A stretch of DNA of 64,000 nucleotides from Gordionus sp. m RMFG-2023. Lineage: Eukaryota; Nematomorpha; Gordioida; Chordodea; Parachordodidae. The notes beneath the pieces are model-generated. The model had not been told where the DNA came from, ran no database searches, and saw nothing but the letters and a program-made list of their open reading frames with translations. The number at the start of each line of letters is the position of its first letter. The first letter of the stretch is position 1. Shown one piece after another: positions 11,438 to 23,877 of the stretch. The translations under genes and the position numbers were made by a program. Location: the NCBI RefSeq assembly GCF_954871325.1, contig NC_088776.1, positions 49,804,569 to 49,868,568 on the forward strand, written 5' to 3'.

Positions 11438-13085
11438 TTCCACTCTCCAAAGAAATTCGGCTTATGATTTCCTTGGATAAGTTGAGTGGTAACGTCATTA
11501 AAATTCATGATCACCACGCAATAAGCCACCCATGTTCATGGTGCAGTCTCCTTTTCAAACCGAACGATGGCTTGGTAAAGTAAGGACAACCCCTAGCTAA
11601 TTTCCAAACCGGGTCGCTTGTGCATGGCATCGGACATCTATATTCCTTTCGAGCAAGGTTTATTTTGTCGTGCTTCAGCCAGCAGTCCAATTTCTGAGTC
11701 GTTGCATCGATCTTGGCGCACGGAATTCTCTTTGAAGGTATGATCTTAGGCACAGAATCGGGCTTCAAGTGAACTTTCTCTTGTCAGACCATTTTGGGTT
11801 TGTAGAAGTAAGTGTCGAGATTTTCTTCTCGAGAGCATTCTCTACATTACCCACTAAGAACGTTTTTAAAATGTTGCTGCTGAAGGTGTGGAGCCACATA
11901 CGTCCTAGCAGGGGGATCCTGTCACAATCCACTACAATGGCCTCCAGTGTATGTGAGTTTCCTTCATACTTAACGTTCATATTGGCAAGACCTAATATCT
12001 TGATAGCATTGTCGTCATAACCAGTGAGTCTCATGTCCGTCTTACGTATCGCGGTTATGCCTACAGTCTTAGCTGTCAGCTTCGGAAGTATACTATACCT
12101 GGTACCGGTGTCAACTTGCATCAACGTGGGTATGTTGTTGATGCTCACTGTCACGTTGTACGCGCATATGCGGTGTCCTTGCCTAGATTGTACACTTCCA
12201 AATTCTGCAGATTATATTCTTTAAGGTCTGTGTATGAGTCGTCGTCATCATCAATTACTTCGATGTTCATAGCATGGTTCGTATTCAATTGACAATCACG
12301 ATCTTTGTAATCAGAAGATCTATTGTAAGTATTATTGTCATTTTTGTACTGGTTGGGCCTCGACCAATATTTCGGAAAACCATTAATATTTCGAGAGTTG
12401 TGTCTGTGCTGACCACAACGGGGATAGTTGGTTCGGTTATCACCTCTATAGCAGTCATCCCGTCGATCAGGGCTTTGATGATGGTCACAATGATAGTCGT
12501 GGCGATTGCCATGGACGTTGTACCCGCTATTGTTGTATCGATCGTCGTAGTAGTTATCGTTGCGATTATCGAACGGTTGCGGTTATAGTGACAATTATCG
12601 TGGCTTTGATCAAAACGATTGTCGTGGAAGTTGCTGTGCCGTCCATCGAATCGTTTGTCGTGGACCTTATCGTAGCGTATCTTGTAACGTTCATCAAATC
12701 GTTTGTCACGGCAATAGTCGCAGCGTAAATCGTAACGTTCATCGAAATGCTGTGCGGGGCGATTGTCATTGATGAACTGGGGTTGCATGATAAGAGATTT
12801 ACCATGTGCATGAGAGTCCTGAAAGGGTTTTGCGGTCACATAGCTATTTTTGACTCTGCCCATGTGATTTAAGTCTTGTGCACCAGGTGATTCATTCAAA
12901 TGAAACAATTTCATCTCTCCCTTGATGCCACTTAGCTCCGCAATGTCTTCCTCTAGACCTAGATTTTAAATGTCTTCTAAGGTCATAGAGCTCTTGATCG
13001 CTTTCCTGACATCTTTGGAATACGAAGATACTCTCACTTTCTCAATAATTCTTTGAATGCTTTTAAATTTACATTCTTTATTGAG

Positions 13086-13134
13086 TCGTGCTGATAACGC
13101 GAAAGTCGTGGGTTCGAGACTCGTTTTGGCTACC
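13086..13134 (+). tRNA. 3' half of a tRNA-Ile-like sequence beside the LTR (not a gene)
   Basis: It reads TCGTGCTGATAACGCGAAAG and then TCGTGGGTTCGAGACTCG plus an acceptor-like end TTTTGGCTACC. The anticodon arm (GAT, Ile), variable loop and T arm closely resemble eukaryotic tRNA-Ile. The 5' half is absent. It lies about 14 bp inside the right LTR, exactly where a primer-binding site complementary to a tRNA belongs for a minus-strand element. I infer a primer-derived copy longer than the usual 18 nt. Confidence 0.6.
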
Positions 13135-13148
13135 TTGTTGGAATTGTG

Positions 13149-13481
13149 TTATTTCCACGTTTTTTTATTTGATAGATAATTATTTCGCATTTTTCATTGA
13201 TATCATTTTATTTATAATCATAATTTAAATTTTATTATATGATATATTACATTACTATTTTCAAATATAAATTACATTTTTTTTATCCCCTTTCAACAAA
13301 AACAATTTCTCTTTATATATCTTTTTTTAAACAATAATAAAAAATATAACTAATACAAATTGATGTATAAAAATAAATGTTAATATAAAATTTTCACCGA
13401 TTAAATTTAAAATTGATATATAAAAAAATAAATCAATTGCCAAAATAAATAATAAAATAACATCGATCAACATATTCAACA
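13149..13481 (-). repeat. 5' LTR of the short LTR element (minus-strand sense)
   Basis: Direct-repeat partner of 11104-11437. The primer-binding-like tRNA half lies next to it on the interior side. Right of it the AAGATCTTTT-type subterminal repeats of the host hAT element resume. Confidence 0.82.
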
Positions 13482-13619
13482 AAGATCTTTTATTTTTTAA
13501 ATTTTGAGCAGCGATCTTCAAAGATCTAGATCTTTGAAGATCTTTTATTTAAAAATATTTTAGATCAATGATCTTCATATTTTATAATGTTATAGTAATT
13601 ATTATTTTTTTGATAATAT

Positions 13620-15400
13620 TTTTTGAAGTAAATGGGTTAGTAAGTATGTTAAATTAAAATAAAAATTCAATAAAGATGTACCGACAATTTTCATAATCGT
13701 TATTTTTTTAAAACTTTATCACAAAAAAGTGGCAATTGTAATAATCGTTATTTTTAACTTATTTGATTTATTGTGTCGTAAATAAGTTATTATTTTTAAC
13801 TTATTTGACTTATTGTGTCGTAAATAAGTTATTATTTTTATTATTAAGATGTAAAAATAAAATTTCAATGAAGATGTATCATAGAAAAGTGATAATTGTT
13901 ATAATCGTTATTTTTGGAAATTTTTTTAAAGCATAGATATTGTTAACATGTTAAATTAAAATTTCAGTGAAGATGTACTACTAGAAAATGACAATTGTCA
14001 TAATCGTTATTATTGAACTTTTTTGAATTTTTTTAAAACAAATGGGTAAAAATAGATATTGTTAACATTTTAAATTAAAATTTCAGTGAAGATGTACCAC
14101 AGGAAAGTGACAATTGTCATAATTGTTATTTTTGTACTTTTTTGAATTTTTTTAAAGAAAATGGGTAAAAATAGATATTGTTAATATGTTAAATTAAAAT
14201 TTCAGTGAAGATGTACCACAGGTAAGTGACAATTTTCATAATCGTTATTATTGAACTTTTTTAAATTTTTTTAAAGCAAATGGGTAAAAATAGATATTGT
14301 TAATATGTTAAATTAAAATTTCAGTGAAGATGTACTACAGGAAAGTGACAATTGTCATAATCGTTATTTTTGAACTTTTTTTGAATTTTTTTAAAACAAA
14401 TGGGTAAAAATAGATATTGTTAACATGTTAAATTAAAATTTCTGAATTTTTTTAAAGCAAATGGGTAAAAATAGATATTGTTAATATGTTAAATTTAAAT
14501 TTCAGTGAATATGTACGACAGGAAACTGACAATTGTCATAATCGTTATTTTTGAATCTTTTTGAATTTTTTTAAAGCAAATGGGTAAAAATAGATATTGT
14601 TAACATATTAAATTAAAATTCAGTGAAGATGTACTACAGGAAAGTGACAATTGTCTTAATCGTTATTTTTGAACTTTTTTGATTTTTTTTAAAACAAATG
14701 GGTAAAAATAGATATTGTTAACATGTTAAATTAAAATTTCTGAATTTTTTTAAAGCAAATGGGTAAAAATAGATATTGTTAATATGTTAAATTAAAATTT
14801 CAGTGAAGATGTACGACAGGAAACTGACAATTGTCATAATCGCTATTTTTGAACCATTTTGAATTTTTTTAAAGCAATTGGGTAAAAATAGATATTGTTA
14901 ACATGTTAAATTAAAATTTAAGTGAAGATGTACTACAGGAAAGTGACAATTGTCATAATCGTTATTATTGAACATTTTTGAATTTTTTTAAAGCAAATGG
15001 GTAAAATAGATATTGTTAACCTGTTTGATTAAAATTTCAGTGAACATGTACCACAGGAAAGTGACAATTGTCATAATCGTTATTTTTGTACTTTTTTGAA
15101 TTTTTTTAAGGCAAATTGGATAAAAATATTTATTGTTAACATGTTAAATTAAAATTTAAGTGAAGATGGACTACAGGAAAGTTACAATTGTCATAATCGT
15201 TATTATTGAACTTTTTTGAATTTTTTTAAAGCAAATGGGTAAAAATAGATATCGTTAATATGTTAATTAAAATTTCAGTGAAGATGTACCATAGGAAAGT
15301 GACAATTGCCATCGTTATTTTTGAACTTTTTTGATTTTTTTTTATATATAACATAGAAAACTGACAATTGTCATATGTAATATTTTTTAACTTTTTTATT
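13620..15400. repeat. 118-bp minisatellite, about 12-14 copies
   Basis: Units share ATTTCAGTGAAGATGTACCA, GGAAAGTGACAATTGTCATA, ATCGTTATTTTTGAAC and AAATGGGTAAAAATAGATAT. Spacing is about 115-120 bp, with two shortened units near 14440 and 14745. Outer copies are more diverged than inner ones. The core GTGACAATTGTCA is itself palindromic. The array lies within the 11011-18239 hAT element. Confidence 0.9.
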
Positions 15401-15419
15401 AAACAAGGATAAAATAAAT

Positions 15420-18110
15420 ATTTTGAAGATTATTTATTATTTCAAAATTATTGAAAATATATCGTTAACCAGATTTGTTGTTAGAAAGGTCCTACCTCAT
15501 CTAATTTTAAAAAATAACCGTTCCCAATCTAATTTTTTTTTAATAAAAAAATATTGGCTCATCATGTTTCTTAAATCTTTGATGGCTTTAGATTATAAAA
15601 TTTTAAAAAGTGGTGCCTTCTAACTTCTATAATTGGAGCGTTATTTAAGTTAAGTCGTGCTTTTACAGTTTACAACGACATTAAACAGCAAGCCTTTGCG
15701 AGCTATAAGGCATAGCTCAAATTTATATTACGAGTCCAAATTTTTAAAATATATTTATGGATTGTCAAATTCTTGGTTTTGACGAAATAATAAACCTGAC
15801 CTAACTTATTCAATTGGATAGATCTAGTTTTTTTTTATTCTGAAAATATTTTATATATTTTTTATTTTACTCTATCAATTCGAGTCGCGAAAGGCAGTTT
15901 TAATTATGAATATTTATTTTAAACCTAGCAAATAGTTCAATATTAACATCGAAATATTTCTCCTTTTAAAATTCAACCCATACCTTTTAATCCTTCACTA
16001 CAAAGGTGGAAAAAAATCCCTTAACTACAAAGGTGGGGTCTATTTTATCCCAAATTTTGATTAGCTATATCTCAGAACATATTAAAATTTGAGATCTACA
16101 ATTTTAAATATATATTAAAATATTATTGGAAATAATAAATACAAAATCTTAGATTAATAGTTACTTCTAAAAAAAGTTATGCAAATTTTATAAAATTTTA
16201 TTTTAAGCTGCGTCCAAAATGTTTTAAAAAAATCCTTAAAATTTTCACAAATTAATAACAACATTTTGCACCAATATTTTCTTTTAACCATATATATTCT
16301 TTGACATATAGTAGATCCTTATTTTCCAGCACCCTTTAATGTTACGATCTGAGTTATTGTAATATATTTATTGTATGATTTAAGAGAAAATTGATAGATA
16401 TTCCAAGAGAAATTGCAGAGATTATTAGCATAATATTTTGAAGGAAAAAATAAAGAATTAAATAATTTTGTATAAATTGTAAAAATTGTCCACTTACTAA
16501 TACTTCAATTACCATTAAATAATTCAATCTATTATAATATAGTGTTGTATATTTTCTCATAACTTCATAATTGTAGAATGTATGTTATTCATAACTTATT
16601 ATAACATTTTTGATGAAATGTATAACATTTTTGTTTTACTTATATATAATTTGACTATGATTTGTAGTTAACCTCCTATTATTTGATAATTTAAAATATC
16701 TTTTTATTTTTTCTATTGTAATTTAATATCAATTTCTTAAATTTAATTTTATAATTTGTAACTAAATAATAAATCATTTGGAAAGGTGATGGTTTGTTTA
16801 AAATTTAAATTAGGATGAACATATTTTCAGCATGGTACTTTAATATGTATTCATGAATTTCATATAATAATAGGTAAATCAGATATTTTCCCTTCATTTG
16901 ATGATAATTTTGAAAAATTTTCCCAATTAATATATACATATATTTGACAGATTTAATTCTTATAAACCCCTTACTATTTTTCAGGATCCAAGGAAAAAAT
17001 TAATTATTCTGAGTTTTCCTGGGCAGGGTTAATATTTTTCACTATTAATTTGGACTTGGACATAGCTTGCTAAACATTTTTCAAAAAATTTTTTAATTTT
17101 AAATATGGGCTAGAAATTGGCCTGAAAAATTTTGAAGACATGGCCAGGCCTGATCACAAACCAAGGCCCATATAACTTTCATATTCTGATTGTATTTTAA
17201 AATGTATTGTGACTTTTTATATATTTTATTTGAGTTCTCAACTATAAAAATTATTATGGTCTTTGGCAGGTTTGAGAAAATTTTCCCAAGTTCGTGGATC
17301 TGGCTTGGGAATTTTTTTAATATTAGGCATAGGTGTAATATTTAACACAGAATATATATGGCCCTCAGATAAAAGCTAATTTAAATATATTTTTATTCAA
17401 AAAAATAGTATTAGTCTTAATGGGTTAACCTTGGTCGGGGTGAACTGGGTTAAAATAGAATAAAAAATAGATATAGTTTTTAGAGATTTACCTATCTTCA
17501 GGTTTGGGAAAAAATTTTTAAAATTATTATGGGTTGGCCAGGTTTTAGAATAATTTTTTTATAAAATTATTATGGGTTGGGCTGGGCTTGGAAAATATTT
17601 TTATAATGGGCTGAGCTTTGGGAAAATTTTTCAAAATTATTATGAGCTTGGACGCTTGATAATTTTTTTATTATTAATTATGGGTCAGACATTGGCCTAA
17701 AACACCAAGGCCCATGAAAATCTGATTTTGATTGTATTTTTAAATTCACTATGAATTTTATTTCGGTTCTCAACTACCAAAATTATTATGATCTCATTGG
17801 GCTTGGAAGAATTGTTCAAAATTATTATGGCTTTGTACTTTGCCTGGGAATTTTTTTTAATATTAAATATTAGGTATAAGTGATCAGTAATATTTAATAA
17901 ATAATATTGGTATTATCAAGTAAAAACTTTAAATTTATTCTTACTCAAACAATAGTATTTACACTTAGTTTTAATGGATTGAACCCGGCATGAAGGGGGC
18001 AGGAGGTAAAAAGAATAAAAATTGGATATTATTTTCAAATAACTTGTAACATCTAGCATAAAAGTAAGGAAAAAATTCTCATTCCCCGCCATTTTTGACG
18101 GGCTATCTAC
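15420..18110. other. Non-coding interior of the hAT element with GGGCTTGG-type repeats
   Basis: No coding potential was found. From about 17020 to 17900 short phrases such as AAATTATTATGGGCTTGG, TTGGCCTGAAAA and CAAGGCCCAT recur several times. Related phrases occur at 29040-29400 and 54895-55329, so this is part of a dispersed repeat family. Confidence 0.5.
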
Positions 18111-19261
18111 TAGTTTACTATTACATTATAAAATATGAAGATCTTTGAAGATCGTTGATCTAAAATATTTTTAAATAAAAGATCTTCAAAGATATAGATC
18201 TTTGGAGATCTTTTTATTTTGAGCAAATGTACAACTCTGCTACAGAATCTCAAATAACAGTTGCAGAAATCTTTTGAAAATATCCCCACACAAGGGTTAT
18301 TACTAATTTACCAGACTTCCTTTTGGCTAAAGACTTCATCTGCAATTTTTTAGCAAACTATGGATCAAATGTTTGATGATATGAAAGATGTCATATTTTA
18401 CATAGATAATTTACTTATAACTGGAAATAACAACGAAGCTCATTTAAACAACATTAAAAAAGTTTTAAAAGAATCTTGTTGTTAATTTTAGTACCTAGCC
18501 AAAAGCATATTTTTCAAAAGTGAAATTTATTTTCTGGGTTATGACATTGATGCTACGGGGATACATCCGAACCATGACAAGATCAAAGCAATAATAAATA
18601 TGCCAGAATCAAAATCAGCTGCTGAACTATCAACATTTATGGAATGGCTGGAAACTCCGTTATACAAAATTGTCAACAAAGAAAAATGGGCATGGAATTT
18701 AGAACATTCTAGAAGTTTTAATGATTTAAAGATGTTAGTCTTCATCCAACATTGACTTATTTTAACTCTGAATTGCCAATCGGAATTGCTATTGATACAT
18801 CTAAATGTGATTTGGGAGCTGTACTGTACTGTTTTACACTGAAAAGGATGGCAAAAAAATCAATAGCTTTTGCTTCAAGAACTTTACTAAAATCTGAAAT
18901 GAATTACACCAACATTGAGCGCGAGGCTCTTGCTATTATAATCGCCATCAAGAGGTTCCAGGAATACTTAATTGGGACTAAATTCACAATTATCACTGAC
19001 CATAAACTTCTAGTCCATATTTTCAAATGACCTAAGGACAACAGCATTAAGTCCTTAAGACTACAGAAATGGAACATAACTGATTTCAACATAAAGCTGG
19101 AGTACAATATTTTTCTTGATTGTCTTTCAAGATTACCACAAAAAGATATCGATGAAGTTGTTCAAAATATTACAATTACAAATGACTTAGGGGATATACC
19201 TATTAACTTTACGTGACGAAATTTACAAAGATATGTAAATATAGCAATCATAAATGATAGG

Positions 19262-19690
19262 CCATGACTAAACTACGAATTGCGCAAATTAATGATAAAT
19301 TATGATAAAATGTTGTAAAATAGGATGCTCAAACTACGAATTGCCATATATAATGTTAAGTTAAAAGGAATAAACTACGAATTGCCGTATTTATGTTAAA
19401 ATAAAGTGACTAAAGTGCGAATTGTCGTATTTAATGTTAAAATAAAATGACTAAACTGCGAATTGCCGTATATAATGTTAAAATAAAATGACTAAACTAC
19501 GAATTGCCATATTTAATTATGAAATAAAATGACTAAATTAAGAATTCCGGTAATTAATGTTAAATTAAAATGACTAAACTACGAATTGCCGTATTTAATA
19601 ATAAATTAAAATGACTAAACTACGAATTGCCGTATTTGATGTTAAAATAAAATAACTAAACTATGTATTGCGGTATTTATTGTTAATTAA
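19262..19690. repeat. 41-bp tandem array, about 10 copies
   Basis: The consensus unit is ATGACTAAACTACGAATTGC followed by CGTATTTAATGTTAAAATAAA. Central units are close to 41 bp and well conserved; the edges are diverged. It lies directly right of the RNase H end of the Ty3/gypsy fossil. The core ACTAAACTACGAATTGCC resembles the ACTAAACTGAGAATTGACA core of the 146-bp array near 7 kb. Confidence 0.88.
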
Positions 19691-19699
19691 TCATGGCTG

Positions 19700-20543
19700 A
19701 AATTACAACAATCTCAATTAAATAACATACCGAGGAACAACAACAAGCTCTACTTATAATTTTTTGCTTAAATGTTTTAATTATTGTTATACAAATATCA
19801 TAAAGATATTCTTTCGTTCTATTTTACTTTAAAATTATATTAATTTATTAATCTATATAAATTTCAAAAAAAGTTGTTCAAATATTTTTTTTTAATAAAA
19901 ATTGAAATAGGGATGTTTAAAAATATTATATTATTTTATATAATCATTTAAAAAATGAGAGATTAATGTAATTTTTACAAAATTATTAAAATGTATTGTA
20001 ATTTATTCTATAAAAATATAATTAAATAAACGAGATTAATTTAATAATAGATATAAATCTTAGATTCCAACCTTTATTTATGATTTCAACAAATATTATA
20101 TATAACATTATAAAAAAATTCAAATTTTTTGCAAATCATGCCGTGCTACTGTTCTTCGGAAGAAAAGGGAGATTATTTTTCAATACCCATACCGACTATA
20201 GTCCTGCTTTAATTTTGTATCTGTGATAATTATTTAGTGCTAATATGTATTCTATTAAATAAAGAGTTCACATAAAATTTAAGTGAAGGGGGAGGGGGTT
20301 GTAGGTAAAATTGTTAAGGTGGTGGGGGCGATTAGACGTAAATATATATGGGATAACTTTGTTATTTGATTGGGGGAAGGGTGCAGAATCCACGGATCTA
20401 GGTACTTATAAATTTTTAAAGTTACTAAGATTTAACACTTGATTTCATATATTTAAATACATATAAAAGTATTGAAAATAAAATTATAAAACAATTTCGG
20501 TATTGTTGTATGCTTCCTTACATCAACAAATGTATAGCAAGAT
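19700..20543. other. AT-rich stretch, nothing recognised
   Basis: No ORF with family resemblance and no terminal repeats were found. There is a G-rich patch around 20285-20330. Confidence 0.4.
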
Positions 20544-20741
20544 GCAGGGCGTCTCTAGTCTTTAAAATTTTAGGGGGCTCAAAAATTTTTAATTGTTTTT
20601 ATTAGGATCCTTTTTTTAGCTATCATTTTCAAAATGCCCTTTTTTTACCATTTTTGGGTACAATTTTTATTAATTTTCATGGGGCTCTACATTTTTATGT
20701 GGATTCGAGCCCCCCCCCCCTTATGTTCACTCACCAATTCT
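20544..20741. repeat. Partial copy of the CAGGGGCGTCGCTAG hAT family
   Basis: The left end CAGGGCGTCTCTAGTCTTTA and the following TTTTAGGGGGCTC match the start of the 31502-34542 element. A GAGCCCCCCCC stretch near 20708 resembles its right inner end. A clean right terminus was not found, and the larger hAT at 20750 begins a few bases on. Confidence 0.5.
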
Positions 20742-21058
20742 GGCGAAAACATAGGCGTAGCCAGGATTTTCCAAAGGGGGGGGGGGGTTACAAAATTTCC
20801 CCCTTTTTGGCGGGCTTTCGGCCGGGTTATTAATCTTATATATATTTTAAATTTTTTTTAACAAATAATAAGCCCGGAAGAAATATGAAATATATTTTTA
20901 TTAGTTTATTGTTAATATGGATAGATCACACAAAAATGTGGTATTATTAATTTATGTTATGTCATAAGATAGATCATACAAAAACGTGGTAATCATTTAT
21001 AATGTTATATCTAATTTTCTTTTAGAATTTGATAATTCATTAATTATTTTATCTGGTG

Positions 21059-23877
21059 TTAATTCCCGATGAATTTTAATAGCGCTAAACCATTTAATCT
21101 ATTTTGCGAGGTAGTATTTCGTAAGTATGTTTTTATTCTTCTTAAATTAGAGAACGTTCTTTCATTTGTACATGTCATAATTGAGAGGCATGCTGAAATT
21201 TGAAATAATTTTGTTATGTTCGGAAATTCAATTAGTGTGTGTTTACAAATATTCAGTGCATTTAATGAATTATCAGGCTTTATATCCATTCTTTTTAAAT
21301 TGCCAATATTTAAATTCTCTTATTACTTCTAATTCGGTCCCTACCATATCTTGCAAATAAAAATTATATAAATACTGAATTTTATTTCTAATGTCATCCG
21401 AAATGTTCATAGATGGATTAGAGGATAACTAAATTTGAAAGTTGCTTAGCAAAAGTTTATGGTTTAATAAACGTTCTTTAATCTGAGTTAAAAAAGTGTC
21501 CATAAGTGGTATAAAAATAATAATTATGTAATACTCCTCAACTGATTGTAAGGAAATATTATTCCTATGTACTTGTCTTGATACTATTACTATTCTTGGC
21601 ATGCTTATTATCATATAATAAGATTGCACTATTTTTTGAACTTTGTTAAAAATCGTTCTAAATTCACAATCAGCATTTTTTCTTATCTGTAAACAACAGC
21701 GTCTACATGACAGAATTTTCACTGGATGCAAACCCCCTTCAAAAACCTTTGCCTACACCCCTAAAAAATCCCCGCCGCCTTCGGCGGAGATGTCTCTTTA
21801 TCATTATTTTTACCTATTTATTTATTGATACTCTTTTCAAATAATTTATAAAGGATAACTTAAATTAATCTATCTCTACTACCAACTATCGATATTTTGT
21901 GAATATAAAGAATTTATTTTTTAGATAATAAATTTAATTAAAACCTCCATTATTTACAATGAATGAATTATTATGGCATTATGCGCTTGCTGAAATATCG
22001 AAACCTTTTAAATTATATTTTAAAGGATAGTTTATTTGGAAAACAATGTGTATGATTGTTTGCAATATATAGATTTGGTCGATGAATTTTATTATAATAA
22101 TACTATAATAAAAGTATTAATTTTTACAGCAATAAACTTTGTCTTATTTCATCTCAAAATTTAATAGATAACCCCCCAAAAAAATTTATCCTGCCCCCAT
22201 TAAAGCAGCTTACCACCTACCCCCTAAAAAAATAGGATGCAAACTGTTCCTACCCCTCCCGCTCATGTAGAAGCTGTCTGTAAAATAGCATTATATGCAT
22301 CTTCAGCTAAGATCAATGCATGAACCATATCTTGGTTCACTCTTTGCAAGGCTTTGCATAATAATATTGTATGGCAGAAGAGTGTTAATGCAATTAATGG
22401 CCAATAAAAACTCAGGATCTTGAATCGCTTTTAAGATTCTATTGGCTTCTGCCACCACTGATGTATCTGTCCATCCACATATTTCCTCCAATGCAACAAT
22501 TATCGGGCCAACTAATTCAAGAAAAACTGCAACCGGTTCATGTCGTAGGATCCATCTTGTAGGGCACATTTTCACAAGTTTATAATGATTATTGCCAAAT
22601 TCTTCCTTTGCCAGAATATTTTTGAGGACGTTAGACCTTTTTGGATACTTGAACATATCATATACCTTGCCTATTGTGCCTTTTTAAATATATGATTATA
22701 ATTAAAATAAAAGTTTAATAAACCCATGGTACTACGAATAACGGAAATTGAGCAACAATCAGAAATGGCTAGATTTAGGGAATGCGATGCACAATGTACA
22801 TAAATTGCAGTAGGATATTTTTTTATTAAATGTGATTGAACACCATTTAAATGTCCACTCATAGCAGGGGCTCCATCATATCCTTGTCCCAGCATAAAAT
22901 TAACATTAATTTTAAATTTTTTAAGATGAACATCAATTGTGTTAGCAAAACATTCACCTCTCATATCTTGAATCAGAATAAATTGCAAAAAGTCTTCTTT
23001 TATTTGAACTTCATCTGTATAAATGATAATAATTTATATAAAATAAATATAAATTTTACCATTTTCAGAATATAAATATCGAGCACACAAGGACATTTGC
23101 TCTATGCCAGATATATCAGTTGATTCATCTGCCAAGACTGAAAAGAATGGAGACTTGTTTATGTTGGCAACTACCTTTCTTAATATTAAATCATTACACA
23201 CATCAATGATTTCGTTTTGAATGGTGAGGCTTAAATATGTAGCATTTTTCGGTGCATTTAACAAGTTAATCCTGAGCTCATCATCTCTAATTGCTCGGTT
23301 TCTGATAATAGCTCTAAAGTTCCCATCATTTTCATTTGTATCATCCTTAAATATACAACCTGAATCTCGATGACCTCTTAATGCCATACATTGATTTCCA
23401 CATGTAATTATTGCATCTATTATAGGATATATTTTTCGTCTATTTTCATTTGCTATTTTCTTTTTACCTTGATCTTTATAAAAAATAAATAATTCTCTTA
23501 TAATAATTTTTAATGGTTTAGCTATTATATGAATTATAGAATCTCTATCATTAGCATTAATTGCTCTAAGAGATGATATAATATTTTGTGTATTTTTATG
23601 GTATAAATTGTTTTGATGATTTTCATAATTCTCTCCTGCATCTTTCCAACATCTATATGGGCAATTCACAAGTCGGTTTAATTTTTGTTCACCTTTTCCA
23701 GCATATTTTGGTCCAAATAGAAAACTTGTGAAGGTGAGTAAGCCACCAAGGCCAAGTGGTAAACCAATTAAATTGAAATTTTAATTTTCTTCTAGAAAGA
23801 TCTCTTGGAAATTTATAATTATTGGGTGGCCTATATATACTCTCTAGTATATTAAATTCTTTGGGGGCTACATCCAA
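21059..23877 (-). pseudogene. hAT transposase (TTF-type/DUF4371/hATC), inactivated
   Basis: Pieces in order on the minus strand: 23877-23689 TTF-zinc-finger-like N-terminus; 23669-23034 with ENYENHQNNLYHKNTQNII and PFFSVLADESTDISGIEQMS; 22988-22671 with GQGYDGAPAMSGHLNGVQSH and YVHCASHSLNLA; 22656-22303 with CPTRWILRHEPVAV; 21731-21429 with ISMPRIVIVSRQVHRNN; and 21289-21059 with CTNERTFSNLRRIKTYLRN, the hATC dimerisation end. Frames change between pieces, and about 500 bp of foreign sequence lies between the fourth and fifth. The enzyme would have catalysed cut-and-paste transposition; this copy cannot be functional as read. Some breaks between the first three pieces could be introns. Confidence 0.85.
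21733..22233. mobile_element. Possible ~500-bp insertion inside the hAT transposase
   Basis: The transposase homology stops near 21730 and resumes near 22300. GGATGCAAAC occurs at both edges (about 21724-21733 and 22234-22243), as a target duplication would. The inserted stretch has C-rich edges and no ORF. Its ends are not clear inverted repeats, so the class is unknown. Confidence 0.4.

Larger units (their letters stand above)
11104..13481 (-). mobile_element. Short LTR retroelement, Gag and protease only (non-autonomous), broken fossil
   Basis: Two direct repeats of about 333 bp (11104-11437 and 13149-13481) enclose a 1.7-kb minus-strand interior. They look roughly 95% alike by eye, so the insertion is fairly young. 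The interior has a Gag-like part rich in Arg/Asp/His tandem repeats (about 12900-12300) and a Ty3/gypsy-type aspartic protease with VDTG (about 12150-11770). No reverse transcriptase or integrase lies between the LTRs, so it looks non-autonomous. It sits inside the left part of the 11011-18239 hAT element. It is broken in a few places. Confidence 0.82.
11011..18239. mobile_element. Long non-autonomous hAT element (8-bp duplication CTACAGAA)
   Basis: Left end AAGAGTTGTACAAAAGATC and right end, in reverse complement, CAGAGTTGTACATTTGCTC form terminal inverted repeats. A perfect 8-bp duplication CTACAGAA flanks them (11003-11010 and 18240-18247). Both 8 bp and a CAGAG start are typical of hAT. 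Many subterminal AAGATCTTTGAAGATC motifs occur at both ends in both orientations, as is usual for transposase-binding regions in hAT ends. No transposase is seen. The interior holds a 118-bp minisatellite and a later LTR element at 11104-13481, which explains the unusual 7.2-kb length. Confidence 0.82.
8395..19205 (+). mobile_element. Ty3/gypsy LTR-retrotransposon fossil, broken, split by later insertions
   Basis: Treated as a fossil. Recognisable parts in order on the plus strand are an Asn/Arg-rich Gag-like stretch (about 8400-8870), an aspartic-protease-like region (about 10340-10620), the beginning of reverse transcriptase (about 10740-11010), and the rest of reverse transcriptase with RNase H (about 18250-19200). 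No integrase or LTRs of its own were identified. It is clearly dead, with many breaks. Two hAT-type insertions interrupt it: 8877-10185 and 11011-18239. It is therefore older than both of them and than the LTR element nested inside the second. Confidence 0.8.
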
